Below, piece after piece: positions 55,783 to 64,000 of a stretch of 64,000 bases of DNA. How positions within the stretch are numbered: position 1 is the first letter of the stretch; every line of letters starts with the position of its first letter. The notes under the pieces are model-generated. The model had not been told where the DNA came from and ran no database searches. It was given only the letters and a program-made list of their open reading frames with translations. This DNA comes from Trabulsiella odontotermitis. GTDB taxonomy: Bacteria > Pseudomonadota > Gammaproteobacteria > Enterobacterales > Enterobacteriaceae. The DNA is taken from assembly GCF_030053895.1 (NCBI RefSeq), contig NZ_CP125781.1, positions 4,340,001 through 4,404,000 on the forward strand. Direction: 5' to 3'. The position numbers and the translations under genes are program-made.

Positions 55783-56271
55783 ATGCAAGCCTGGTATTTA
55801 CTGTACTGCAAGCGCGGGCAGCTTATGCGTGCCCAGGAACATCTGGAACGCCAGGCTGTGAACTGCCTGACGCCGATGATTACCCTGGAAAAAATCGTAC
55901 GTGGTAAGCGGACGTCAGTCAGTGAGCCTCTTTTTCCTAACTACCTGTTTGTCGAGTTCGATCCAGAGGTTATTCATACCACAACCATTAATGCCACGCG
56001 CGGCGTCAGCCATTTTGTGCGATTCGGCACGCAACCCGCGATAGTCCCTTCGACAGTCATCCATCAGCTTTCGGTCTATAAACCGGAAGGGATCACCGAT
56101 CCTGAAACGCCATGGCCGGGCGATAGTGTTGAGATCACCGAAGGCACTTTTAAAGGCCTGAAAGCGATTTTCACCGAACCTGATGGCGAAGCGCGTTCTA
56201 TGCTGCTGCTTAACTTCCTCAATCAACAAGTTCTGCAGAGCGTGAAAAATACTGAGTTCCGCAAGGTCTGA
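55783..56271 (+). CDS. rfaH: Transcription antiterminator RfaH
   Basis: RfaH is a specialised NusG paralogue recruited at ops sites to promote expression of long operons for LPS, capsule and conjugation. The 162-aa length equals E. coli. The N-terminal NGN domain starts MQAWYLLYCKRGQLMRAQEH and includes SEPLFPNYLFVEFDPEV. The C-terminal domain, which switches from helix to beta-barrel, begins near GTFKGLKAIFTEPDGEARSM. ATG 55783 is chosen over an in-frame ATG two codons earlier by homology. It ends 1 bp from the convergent tatD stop. Confidence 0.96.
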   Translation: MQAWYLLYCKRGQLMRAQEHLERQAVNCLTPMITLEKIVRGKRTSVSEPLFPNYLFVEFDPEVIHTTTINATRGVSHFVRFGTQPAIVPSTVIHQLSVYKPEGITDPETPWPGDSVEITEGTFKGLKAIFTEPDGEARSMLLLNFLNQQVLQSVKNTEFRKV

Positions 56272-56272
56272 G

Positions 56273-57055
56273 TCAGAACGCAATACCGAAAAGGGTTCTG
56301 ACGTTATTGTCCGTCACCGACGCCAGCCCTTCGGCTTCTTCCCCGCGCCATTGCGCTACCCGTGTCAGAATATGTGCAAGGTGCATGGGTTCATTGCGCC
56401 GTGAAGCCGGTTTCGGGCTCAGGTCGCGCGGCAGAAGATAAGGCGCATCGGTTTCAAGCAACAGGCGCTCCGCCGGGATCAACGGCAGCATCTCGCGCAA
56501 CTCCAGCCCACGGCGCTCATCGCACACCCATCCCGTAATCCCGATATACAGCCCACGCTCCAGGCACGCCTGCATGTCTTCACGCGTGCCGGTAAAACAG
56601 TGCAACACCGCGCCCGGCAGCTTATCCAGCCAGGGTTCCAGCAGCGTCAGGAAGCGATCATGCGCATCGCGGCAATGGAGGAAAACCGGCATCGCCAGTT
56701 CAGCTGCCAGCGCCAACTGGGCGCTAAAGGCGGTCTCCTGCTCCTGCGGCGTAGAAAAATTACGGTTGAAATCCAGACCGCATTCTCCGATGGCCACCAC
56801 CTCTGGCCGCAATGCCAATAGGTGAATCGCCTCCGCGACACGTTCTGACCAGTGGCTGCTGTCGTGCGGGTGAACTCCTGCCGTCGACCAGCAGTCGGCG
56901 TAACGTTGCGCCAGTTGCTGCGCCTGCTCGCTTTCATGCAGGTTAGTTCCGGTCAGCAGCATTCCCGTCATGCCCGCCGCCCGCGCCCGGGCAACCACGT
57001 CGTCCCGATCTTTGGCAAATTGCGAACTGGTCAGATTGACCCCAATATCAAACAT
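56273..57055 (-). CDS. tatD: 3'-5' DNA/RNA exonuclease TatD
   Basis: TatD is a metal-dependent nuclease of the TIM-barrel hydrolase family, involved in repair of oxidative DNA damage and not needed for Tat export. The 260-aa protein equals E. coli. Metal-site motifs are VHPHDSSHW, IGECGLDFNRNFS, VFLHCRDAHDRF, LHCFTGTRE and LLETDAPYLLPR. ATG 57055 (MFDIGVNLTSSQF) is chosen; an ATG four codons upstream is less likely. It is the last gene after tatABC. Confidence 0.96.
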   Translation of the reverse strand: MFDIGVNLTSSQFAKDRDDVVARARAAGMTGMLLTGTNLHESEQAQQLAQRYADCWSTAGVHPHDSSHWSERVAEAIHLLALRPEVVAIGECGLDFNRNFSTPQEQETAFSAQLALAAELAMPVFLHCRDAHDRFLTLLEPWLDKLPGAVLHCFTGTREDMQACLERGLYIGITGWVCDERRGLELREMLPLIPAERLLLETDAPYLLPRDLSPKPASRRNEPMHLAHILTRVAQWRGEEAEGLASVTDNNVRTLFGIAF

Positions 57056-57094
57056 CAGCGCTCCCATATGACAACCGCCCTGACGGGCGGCTGT

Positions 57095-57868
57095 TTATTC
57101 TTCATTCTGTTCGGCATCTTCTGCGGCGGCATCTTCGTCGCGCGTTTGTCGCTTCCCGGTATAGAAGCGCGAGAAAAATATCCCGACTTCAAACAGGCAA
57201 TACATTGGGATCGCCAGCAGCGTCTGCGAGAACACATCCGGCGGTGTCAGCAGCATACCGACGACAAACGCGCCAACCAGTACATAAGGACGCTTGCCAC
57301 GCAGATCTTCCGGCGTGGTGACACCGACCCAGCATAGCAGCACGATAGCCACTGGCACCTCGAACGACACGCCAAACGCCATAAACAGCGCCATAACAAA
57401 GTCGAGGTAGCTTTTGATATCGGTCGACACCTGAACGCCCTGTGGCGCCGTATGCGTCAGGAAGCCAAACGCCAGCGGGAATACCACGAAGTAGGCGAAA
57501 GCCATGCCGATGTAAAACAATAGCGTGCTGGAAACCAGCAGCGGCACGACCAGCCGACGCTCATGTTTATACAATGCTGGCGCGATAAACGCCCACACCT
57601 GGTACAAAATCACTGGCGCGGACAAAATCACCGACACCATGAAGGTCAGTTTGATCGGAGTGAAAAAAGGTGACGCAACATCTGTCGCAATCATCGTTGC
57701 GCCCTGCGGCATATGGCTAATCAACGGCGCGGAGACCAGTTGATAGATGTCGTTGGCGAAATAGACTAACGCCAGAAAAATCAAAAAGACCGCGATGATG
57801 CAGTTGAGCAGACGCTTACGCAGCTCAATCAAATGCGAGATCAGCGGTTGAGTATCTTCTACGCCCAT
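57095..57868 (-). CDS. tatC: Sec-independent translocase subunit TatC
   Basis: TatC is the inner-membrane receptor that binds twin-arginine signal peptides with TatB. The 257-aa protein (E. coli 258) has six predicted membrane helices. It starts MGVEDTQPLISHLIELRKRL, where the conserved Glu region contacts the signal peptide. The signature near FEVPVAIVLLCWVGVTTPEDL is present. It lies 3 bp after tatB. Confidence 0.97.
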   Translation of the reverse strand: MGVEDTQPLISHLIELRKRLLNCIIAVFLIFLALVYFANDIYQLVSAPLISHMPQGATMIATDVASPFFTPIKLTFMVSVILSAPVILYQVWAFIAPALYKHERRLVVPLLVSSTLLFYIGMAFAYFVVFPLAFGFLTHTAPQGVQVSTDIKSYLDFVMALFMAFGVSFEVPVAIVLLCWVGVTTPEDLRGKRPYVLVGAFVVGMLLTPPDVFSQTLLAIPMYCLFEVGIFFSRFYTGKRQTRDEDAAAEDAEQNEE

Positions 57869-57871
57869 GTT

Positions 57872-58420
57872 TTACGCTTTATCACTTGATACGGGAGAGG
57901 ATGCCGGAGCCGGCGCGACAGTCACTTTTACCTCTTCCGAGGCTTCAGTCGGTTGGGTTTCCGCCGCTTTCACTACCGCTTCTGCTTCAGCCTGCGGCGC
58001 GGTTTCTTCAGCGCTCGCCTGATGCTCAGCCGTTGATGGGGTCACACCTTCACGCTGTTCGGCGGACCCTTTTACGACCGGATTATGGATAGTGTTAGCG
58101 TTGTCGCTCGCCTTTTCAGGATCGTTACTACTGTATGTACGCTTCATGGATTCAGCCGCTTCACGTAGCTCATCCATTGACGCTTTCAGTTCGGGCGTCA
58201 GGTTTTCGAGGCTGGCTTTCTCAACCTTCTTCAGGCTGTCCTGAAATTCCTGAAGCTTAAGTTCCTGAGTAAGCTCATTTTGAACCGTAGCCGCCAGTGA
58301 ACGCAGCGCGCGAACCCAGCCAGCCACCGTTTTGACCGCTACAGGCAACCGTTTTGGCCCCAGAACGATGAGGCCAATCACGAATATCAGTAGTAGCTCA
58401 CTAAAACCAATATCGAACAC
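57872..58420 (-). CDS. tatB: Sec-independent translocase subunit TatB
   Basis: TatB pairs with TatC in the signal-peptide receptor. The 182-aa protein begins MFDIGFSELLLIFVIGLIVLG, a single membrane helix with the typical Glu and the hinge GPKRLP, then an amphipathic helix. It is 11 residues longer than E. coli TatB (171). The extra length is in the low-complexity tail rich in Ala, Glu, Pro and Thr, which tolerates variation. It is 3 bp from both tatA and tatC. Confidence 0.96.
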   Translation of the reverse strand: MFDIGFSELLLIFVIGLIVLGPKRLPVAVKTVAGWVRALRSLAATVQNELTQELKLQEFQDSLKKVEKASLENLTPELKASMDELREAAESMKRTYSSNDPEKASDNANTIHNPVVKGSAEQREGVTPSTAEHQASAEETAPQAEAEAVVKAAETQPTEASEEVKVTVAPAPASSPVSSDKA

Positions 58421-58423
58421 GAA

Positions 58424-58678
58424 TTATACCTGCTCTTTATCGTGGCTTTTCGCTTCGTCTTTCTTAGCGCTTTCCTGGTTGTCCGCAATGGATTTTGCAG
58501 TGAAATCTGCATCCTGCGCGGTCTTATCCTTTTTTTCCTCATCATCATTCATGGCCTTTTTGAAGCCCTTGATGGAGGCGCCCAGATCAGACCCCAGAGA
58601 ACTCAGCTTTTTCGTTCCGAAAAGCAGTACCACGATCACGACGATAATCAATAACTGCCAAATACTAATACCACCCAT
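58424..58678 (-). CDS. tatA: Sec-independent translocase subunit TatA
   Basis: TatA oligomerises to form the variable translocation element. The 84-aa protein starts MGGISIWQLLIIVVIVVLLF and then FGTKKL, the conserved hinge, followed by an amphipathic helix (SDLGASIKGFKKAM) and a charged tail ending HDKEQV. ATG at 58676-58678 is chosen by homology; the frame opens 7 codons upstream. E. coli TatA is 89 aa, so the tail is slightly shorter here. Confidence 0.97.
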   Translation of the reverse strand: MGGISIWQLLIIVVIVVLLFGTKKLSSLGSDLGASIKGFKKAMNDDEEKKDKTAQDADFTAKSIADNQESAKKDEAKSHDKEQV

Positions 58679-58808
58679 ACTTATTCCCCAGTGATACACG
58701 TCATCCTTCAGGCGGCCTCAATGCAGCTTGAGTGATTTGTGTACATTGATGATGAATTAATCAATCTACATTATACGTAGGCACGTTGCTGTTAGCGATG
58801 CCAAAAAA

Positions 58809-60449
58809 TCAGCGTGTTTTACGCCAACCAATCAACCAGACGACCAGTCCACCCGCCATAATCCAGGCCGGCATCACGCCCCACTCCGGACGATTTATCA
58901 ACAACAGCGTACCGCTCAATAGTAAAACCGCACCTATACCAAACAGATAACGCGACTGTCCCTGGCGGATACGGTTCGATGACAAATCGTGGGCTATTTT
59001 ATCAATACTGCGCTGAAGTTGTTTGCTCTGGCGCAGACTGTCGTAAACAAGTTCGGGAATTTCAGGCATTTTCTCGATCCAGAACGGCGCTTTTTCTTTC
59101 AGCGTGCGAACCAGTGCGGGAAGACCGACCTGATCCTTAAGCCAGGATTCCAGGAACGGTTTCGCCGTTTTCCACAGATCTAATTGCGGATAGAGTTGAC
59201 GGCCCACGCCTTCAACATACAGGAGCGTTTTTTGCAGCAGCACCAGTTGCGGCTGTACTTCCATGTTGAAGCGCCGCGCAGTGTTAAACAGGTTCAGCAG
59301 CACATGGCCGAACGAGATTTCCGCCAGCGGCTTCTCGAAAATGGGCTCGCAGACGGTACGGATCGCAAACTCAAACTCTTCGACGTTGGTGTCCGGCGGT
59401 ACCCAGCCGGAATCCACATGCAGCTCTGCCACTTTGCGGTAATCGCGATTGAAAAAGGCGATAAAGTTTTCCGCCAGGTAGCGCTTATCTTCTTTGTTGA
59501 GCGAACCGACAATACCGCAGTCGATCCCGATGTATTGCGGATCTTGCGGATGGTCGTAGCTCACGAAAATATTGCCGGGGTGCATGTCGGCATGGAAGAA
59601 GCTATCGCGGAAGACCTGGGTGAAGAACACCTGAACGCCACGTTCAGCGAGCAGTTTCAGGTTCGTGCCCTGCTTCTCCAGCGTTTCGACATCAGAAACA
59701 GGAATACCGTAAATCCGCTCCATTACCAGCATGTTCTGGCTGCAATAGTCAGAATACACTTCCGGCACGTACAGCATCGGGCTGTTTTCAAAGTTGCGCC
59801 GTAACTGAATGGCGTTTGCCGCTTCACGCAACAAATTCAGTTCATCAATAATTGTTTTTTCATATTCACGCACGACTTCTAACGGGCGCAGACGGCGTCC
59901 ATCCGGCAGCAGGCGAGGTACCCAGCGCGCCAGGCGATAGATGAGCTTCATGTCTGCTTTGATGACCGGCAGAATGTCCGGGCGGATCACTTTAATGACC
60001 ACCTCTTTGCCGTTCTCTTTCAGACGCGCCGTATGCACCTGCGCAATTGAGGCTGACGCCAGCGGCGTAATGTCAAAATCATCAAACCAGCTTTCGACAG
60101 GAATATCGCCCATCGCGTGCTCGATCTGTTTTTTTGCCAACCGACCGTCGAACGGCGCTACGCGATCCTGCAACAGCGCCAGTTGATCGGCAATCTGTGG
60201 CGGGAAAAGGTCGCGGCGGGTGGAAAGCATCTGACCGAATTTGATCCAGACCGGGCCAAGCTCCTGCAGGGCCAGGCGGAGACGTTCGCCCAGCGGCTGC
60301 GTTTTATGGCGGTTCGGCATCCAGAACAGCATTCGCCGCCAGAGACGCAGCGGCAACGTGATACGCATTTTAGGAATGAGTTCGTCCAGCCCGTAACTCA
60401 AAAAGGTATGGACGATAAAATACAGGCGCCGAATTTCCCCTGGCGTCAT
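58809..60449 (-). CDS. ubiB: Ubiquinone biosynthesis regulatory protein kinase UbiB
   Basis: UbiB is an atypical ADCK/ABC1-family kinase-like ATPase needed for ubiquinone synthesis. The 546-aa length equals E. coli. The family KxGQ motif is in WIKFGQMLSTRRDLFPP near residue 90, followed by PLASASIAQVHTARL (Ala-rich loop), FFHADMHPGNIFV and GIDCGIVGSL (metal-binding Asp). Two hydrophobic segments at the C terminus (near residues 498-545) anchor it in the membrane. It overlaps ubiJ by 4 nt. Confidence 0.97.
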   Translation of the reverse strand: MTPGEIRRLYFIVHTFLSYGLDELIPKMRITLPLRLWRRMLFWMPNRHKTQPLGERLRLALQELGPVWIKFGQMLSTRRDLFPPQIADQLALLQDRVAPFDGRLAKKQIEHAMGDIPVESWFDDFDITPLASASIAQVHTARLKENGKEVVIKVIRPDILPVIKADMKLIYRLARWVPRLLPDGRRLRPLEVVREYEKTIIDELNLLREAANAIQLRRNFENSPMLYVPEVYSDYCSQNMLVMERIYGIPVSDVETLEKQGTNLKLLAERGVQVFFTQVFRDSFFHADMHPGNIFVSYDHPQDPQYIGIDCGIVGSLNKEDKRYLAENFIAFFNRDYRKVAELHVDSGWVPPDTNVEEFEFAIRTVCEPIFEKPLAEISFGHVLLNLFNTARRFNMEVQPQLVLLQKTLLYVEGVGRQLYPQLDLWKTAKPFLESWLKDQVGLPALVRTLKEKAPFWIEKMPEIPELVYDSLRQSKQLQRSIDKIAHDLSSNRIRQGQSRYLFGIGAVLLLSGTLLLINRPEWGVMPAWIMAGGLVVWLIGWRKTR

Positions 60450-61051
60450 TTGTCCTCCAGTTTATCCAGCCGTTTCGCTAATGCTTCAACAGCACGTTCA
60501 ACGGCTGCGGTTTCTTCAGCGAACCACGCCACTTCCAGCGGACCCGGCGCCAGTTTCCACTCTTCCGTTAACACGTCGGCGGCATAACGTTGCTGACGCT
60601 GAAACCCCTGACGAAAGAAAGATGTTCCTGCACGTAGCGCTTTGCTGACCCCTTCCGCGGCGATATCGCCAGTGTAAGGAGCAAGCAGCTCCGCAGGATC
60701 AAACTCGGCGAGGTCGGCCAGTGCGACAAAATTTTGCACAACCTGAATGTCGCCCTGCACTTCAAGGTCGCCGCTGCGAATCAATGCAGTCAGTTGCTGA
60801 CGATTACGCAATTGCGGCAAAACGCCAAGGCGTGTGGTGACGGTACAGTCGGCGTCGCCTTCCCATGCTCCCAGTACATCGATCTGCTGTTCGCTGAATG
60901 CCAGTACGACGGGAGAGGAAAACTCTTTTAGTTCCACGCGTAACACTCTGTTCAGTAATCTCTGGCGAGCGGGTTTTAGCGCACGCTCGCGCCAAAGAAA
61001 CGCATTCAGCGCAGTTTCAATGCCAGCGGTGACTAAGGGTTTGAAAGGCAT
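60446..61051 (-). CDS. ubiJ: Ubiquinone biosynthesis accessory factor UbiJ
   Basis: UbiJ is an SCP2-like lipid-binding protein that organises the Ubi complex and carries ubiquinone intermediates. The 201-aa length equals E. coli. The SCP2 domain covers about residues 15-110 (LGVLPQLRNRQQLTALIRSG, DLEVQGDIQVV), with a C-terminal coiled coil (AAVERAVEALAKRLDKLEDK). In E. coli the 3' half also encodes the small RNA EsrE; I cannot verify this here. It lies between ubiE (13 bp) and ubiB. Confidence 0.95.
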   Translation of the reverse strand: MPFKPLVTAGIETALNAFLWRERALKPARQRLLNRVLRVELKEFSSPVVLAFSEQQIDVLGAWEGDADCTVTTRLGVLPQLRNRQQLTALIRSGDLEVQGDIQVVQNFVALADLAEFDPAELLAPYTGDIAAEGVSKALRAGTSFFRQGFQRQQRYAADVLTEEWKLAPGPLEVAWFAEETAAVERAVEALAKRLDKLEDK

Positions 61052-61064
61052 AGCGTCCCTCCTG

Positions 61065-61820
61065 TCAGAATTTATAGCCGCGATGCAACGCCACGATCCC
61101 TGCAGTCAGGTTGTAGTAATCGACGCTTTCGAAGCCGGCATCCTGCATCATACCTTTCAGGGTGTCCTGATCGGGATGCATACGAATAGACTCGGCCAGA
61201 TAACGGTAGCTTTCCGCATCGTTTGCCACCACTTCACCAATGCGCGGCAAAATATGAAATGAGTAGGCGTCGTACGCTTTGCTCAGCGGATCGAGAATCG
61301 GTTTGGAAAATTCAAGCACCAGCAGACGTCCGCCCGGTTTAAGCACGCGATACATTGAGCGTAGCGCTTTCTCTTTATCCGTCACGTTACGCAAGCCAAA
61401 TGAAATGGTGATGCAATCGAATGTGTTATCGGGGAACGGTAACGCTTCGGCGTTGGCCTGCACATATTCCACATTGCCAATCACGCCAATGTTACGCAGC
61501 TTTTCACGCCCCATTTTGAGCATGGAATCGTTGATGTCTGCCAGAACGACACGCCCGGTCTCACCGACCAGTCGCGAAAATTTCGCGGTGAGATCGCCCG
61601 TACCACCGGCCAGATCCAGCACGGTCTGCCCGCGACGAACACCACTGCAATCAATAGTAAAGCGCTTCCACAAACGATGGATGCCAAACGACATCAGGTC
61701 GTTCATCACATCATATTTTGCAGCCACGGAATGGAATACGTGTGCAACCATGTCAGCTTTCTGCGCTTTGGCGACAGTCTGAAAGCCAAAGTGCGTCGTT
61801 TCTTGAGTATTCTCAGCCAT
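61065..61820 (-). CDS. ubiE: Ubiquinone/menaquinone C-methyltransferase UbiE
   Basis: UbiE methylates both demethylmenaquinone and the benzoquinol precursor of ubiquinone using S-adenosylmethionine. The 251-aa length equals E. coli. The SAM-binding motif I is VLDLAGGTGDLT near residue 68, and the family signatures YDVMNDLMSFGIHRLWK and ITISFGLRNVTD are present. It is the first gene of the ubiE-ubiJ-ubiB run and follows rmuC by 65 bp. Confidence 0.98.
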   Translation of the reverse strand: MAENTQETTHFGFQTVAKAQKADMVAHVFHSVAAKYDVMNDLMSFGIHRLWKRFTIDCSGVRRGQTVLDLAGGTGDLTAKFSRLVGETGRVVLADINDSMLKMGREKLRNIGVIGNVEYVQANAEALPFPDNTFDCITISFGLRNVTDKEKALRSMYRVLKPGGRLLVLEFSKPILDPLSKAYDAYSFHILPRIGEVVANDAESYRYLAESIRMHPDQDTLKGMMQDAGFESVDYYNLTAGIVALHRGYKF

Positions 61821-61885
61821 CTCTACGCCTGCTTATCAAAAAAAGTCCTGGAAGTGTAACAGATTGGGCGCTTTTCCCCTACGAA

Positions 61886-63334
61886 TCAACCTTCACTTGA
61901 GTAGCGGTTATTCGCATGATCGTCACCCTCTGTTGAAAAGGATCCGTGCGTCTCGCCGGACGCCTGCCCGCCGGGCAGACAATAGTCGTCATCCTGCACC
62001 GTCGCCTGATCGGCTAAATCCGGATTAATCTCGCGTTTCACCTCGACACCCAGGCTGCGGAACGCTTCCGCCTGCGCCAGCATATTGCCGCGCCCGGATG
62101 AGAGTTTCTTCATGGCCTGACGATAGTTGTCCTGCGCCCGGTCAAGGCTTTGCCCAATTGAGGTCATGTCATCGACGAACAGGCGCATTTTGTCATACAG
62201 GCGACCAGCGCGCTCCGCGATCTGCTGCGCGTTGCGGCTCTGGTGCTCATACCGCCAGAGATTGGCAATGGTTCGTAGCGCCACCAGCAGTGTCGTCGGG
62301 CTGACCAGCATGATGTTATTTTTCAGTGCTTCGGTGATGAGTTCGGGCTGGCGATCAATTGCTAACAAAAACGCTGGCTCGACAGGGATAAACATCAGTA
62401 CATAATCGAGCGAGCGCAATCCGGGAAGTTGCTGATAGTCTTTGCGGCTCAGCAGGCGGATATGGCTACGCACGGAGGCGATGTGCTCATGCATTGCCGC
62501 CTCGCGGATGGCATCATCCTCGGCATTGAAGTAACGCTCATAGGCAACCAGCGTCATTTTGGCGTCAATCACCACATCTTTCCCTTGCGGCAGCCGCACG
62601 ATAACATCGGGCTGCAGGCGGGCGCGGGCATCGGTTTCGATACTGACCTGCGTCTGGTACTCATGCCCTTCGCGCAGGCCGGACGCTTCCAGTACCCGGG
62701 TCAGTACCACTTCACCCCAGTTACCCTGAGTTTTATTATCGCCTTTCAGCGCGCGCGTCAGGTTGACCGCTTCTTGCGTCATTTGCGCGTTCAGTTGCTG
62801 CAGATTACGGATTTCATGGGCAAGGGTATGTCGCTCGCGCGCTTCCTGGCCGAAGCTGTCCTGTACCTGGCGACGAAAACCATCAAGTTGTTCGCGAAGT
62901 GGGGTCAGCAGGCTGTTCAGACTCTGACGATTTTGTTCATCCACACGCCGGTTGCTGTGTTCGAAGATACGGTTAGCCAGGTTTTCAAATTGCTCGCTCA
63001 GACGCTGCTCGCTGTTGACCATCTGGCGGAGTTTATCTTCCGCATGGATTTGTGTGGATTCGAGACGGGTGGTGACTTCGCGGAGATCGGCTTCCAGCGA
63101 GGCATTAATTTCACGCAGGTTACGCAGCTCATTATTCAGCAGTTCACATTCATCACGCCAGTGATCACTGTGCGCCAGCTGTTGCCGGGCGGCGCTGAGT
63201 TCGCCGAAGAGATCGCGCTGCTCAGCCAGCATATCTGCCTGCTGTTGCGCCGAGCGGGATCGCTCCACCAACCAGCCCAACAGAATGCCTGCCATCAGCG
63301 CCACGACTGCGCTCAGAATGATTGTAATATCCAC
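61886..63334 (-). CDS. rmuC: DNA recombination-limiting protein RmuC
   Basis: RmuC limits recombination at inverted repeats; its C-terminal domain resembles PD-(D/E)XK nucleases. The 482-aa protein (E. coli 475) begins with an N-terminal membrane anchor (IILSAVVALMAGILLGWLVE) and a long coiled coil (about residues 25-215). The conserved core follows: GNWGEVVLTRVLEASGLREG, VIVRLPQGKDVVIDAKMTLV and LDYVLMFIPVEPAF. The tail after residue 440 is acidic and poorly conserved, which explains the length difference. Confidence 0.95.
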   Translation of the reverse strand: MDITIILSAVVALMAGILLGWLVERSRSAQQQADMLAEQRDLFGELSAARQQLAHSDHWRDECELLNNELRNLREINASLEADLREVTTRLESTQIHAEDKLRQMVNSEQRLSEQFENLANRIFEHSNRRVDEQNRQSLNSLLTPLREQLDGFRRQVQDSFGQEARERHTLAHEIRNLQQLNAQMTQEAVNLTRALKGDNKTQGNWGEVVLTRVLEASGLREGHEYQTQVSIETDARARLQPDVIVRLPQGKDVVIDAKMTLVAYERYFNAEDDAIREAAMHEHIASVRSHIRLLSRKDYQQLPGLRSLDYVLMFIPVEPAFLLAIDRQPELITEALKNNIMLVSPTTLLVALRTIANLWRYEHQSRNAQQIAERAGRLYDKMRLFVDDMTSIGQSLDRAQDNYRQAMKKLSSGRGNMLAQAEAFRSLGVEVKREINPDLADQATVQDDDYCLPGGQASGETHGSFSTEGDDHANNRYSSEG

Positions 63335-63424
63335 CGCTCCCCCTGCTTAAACTGCTTACCGGCACAAAATAGAATTGTGCTGTATAAACGTCCAGTTTAA
63401 AAGGTATTTCCTGCGAGGCGCTAC

Positions 63425-63456
63425 GCAAAAAAGAAAAGGCCGAACACGTCGGCCTT
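63425..63456 (-). terminator. udp terminator
   Basis: AAGGCCGA/TCGGCCTT form an 8-bp stem on the minus strand, then TTCTTTTTT. It lies 18 bp after the udp stop. Confidence 0.9.
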
Positions 63457-63473
63457 CGGGAAGAGAAGAAAAA

Positions 63474-64000
63474 TTACAGCAGACGGCGTGCGGCTTCGAC
63501 CACGATTTTCACCGCATGGCTTTCGGTCTGTTTCATGGTTTCCGCATTCGGAATTTCCTGCTGGGTGCGGTTGACGATAACGCCTGCCACCATACCTGCA
63601 CGCAGGCCCTGGCTGGAACACATGGTCAGCAGCGTGGCGGATTCCATTTCATAGTTCATCACGCCCATGGACTGCCACTCTTCCATTGAGCCTTTGAAAC
63701 GGCTCACGACGCGGCCAGAGAACGTGTCGTAACGCTCCTGCCCCGGATAGAAGGTGTCAGAAGAGGCGGTTACACCGATATGCGTGGTAGCGCCCACGGC
63801 TTTCGCCGCCTCCACCAGTGCGGTGGTACAGGCAAAGTCAGCCACCGCCGGATATTCCATCGGCGCGAAGTGCAGGCTTGCGCCATCAAGGCGTACAGAC
63901 GCGGTGGTGACAAGAACATCACCCACGTTGATATTGGGCTGGATAGCGCCGGTAGTGCCAACGCGCAGGAAAGTACGGATGCCCAACTGCGCCAGCTCTT
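63474..64000 (-). CDS. udp: Uridine phosphorylase (5' part beyond window)
   Basis: Udp splits uridine and phosphate into uracil and ribose-1-phosphate. Only the C-terminal 175 or so residues are in the window. The frame runs to the right edge (ELAQ before LGIRTFLRVGTTGAIQP), so the start codon lies outside. Key parts are TTGAIQPNINVGDV, GVTASSDTFYPGQERYD, the nucleoside-binding MNYEMESATLLTMC and GVIVNRTQQEIPNAE. The C terminus is EAARRLL. E. coli Udp has 253 aa. Confidence 0.96.
   Translation of the reverse strand, partial: ELAQLGIRTFLRVGTTGAIQPNINVGDVLVTTASVRLDGASLHFAPMEYPAVADFACTTALVEAAKAVGATTHIGVTASSDTFYPGQERYDTFSGRVVSRFKGSMEEWQSMGVMNYEMESATLLTMCSSQGLRAGMVAGVIVNRTQQEIPNAETMKQTESHAVKIVVEAARRLL

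Overview
The window is chromosomal housekeeping DNA from a gamma-proteobacterium of the Enterobacteriaceae. Gene content, gene order and protein lengths match Escherichia coli, Salmonella and Citrobacter almost one for one. The ZraPSR system, the FadR operator and the THI-box leader also fit this group. I cannot fix the genus by eye; a Citrobacter-like or Salmonella-like organism is my best guess.

Layout, left to right. Positions 1-4064 hold the end of an rRNA operon read on the minus strand (partial 23S, tRNA-Glu, 16S) that lies next to purH, so it corresponds to E. coli rrnE. Its promoters and a PurR-controlled purHD operon fill 4065-7521. Next come the zinc-stress genes zraR, zraS and zraP (7518-10942), then yjaH, hupA, yjaG, nfi, hemE and nudC, all minus. 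Then rsd (plus) and the TPP-riboswitch-controlled thiCEFSGH operon (15960-21517). Between thiH and rpoC, where E. coli K-12 has htrC, there is a two-gene orphan PTS module (IIB plus IIA, no IIC). From 22514 to 36607 the minus strand carries the transcription/translation block: four tRNAs and tufB, secE-nusG, rplKA, rplJL and rpoBC. coaA, birA and murB follow.

A second, complete rRNA operon lies at 40147-45711 (5S, 23S, tRNA-Ala, tRNA-Ile, 16S, P1/P2). It has murB on its 5S side and hemG on its 16S side. In E. coli K-12 those neighbours belong to two different operons (rrnB and rrnA) about 130 kb apart, so this operon marks an rrn-to-rrn rearrangement or an assembly join across rRNA repeats. 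Beyond it the order is hemG, trkH, yigZ, pepQ, fadBA, fre, ubiD, rfaH, tatD, tatCBA, ubiB, ubiJ, ubiE, rmuC and a 5'-truncated udp.

Functionally the window joins core gene expression (rRNA, tRNA, ribosomal proteins, RNA polymerase, EF-Tu, NusG, SecE, RfaH, Rsd, HU) with cofactor synthesis (thiamine, haem, coenzyme A, biotinyl transfer, ubiquinone), purine synthesis, fatty-acid oxidation, Tat export and envelope zinc stress. The most unusual points are the hybrid rrn neighbourhood, palindromic insertions in the rRNA spacers, sequence differences between the rRNA copies, and the orphan PTS pair. I saw no transposon, prophage, CRISPR array or clear new defence system.
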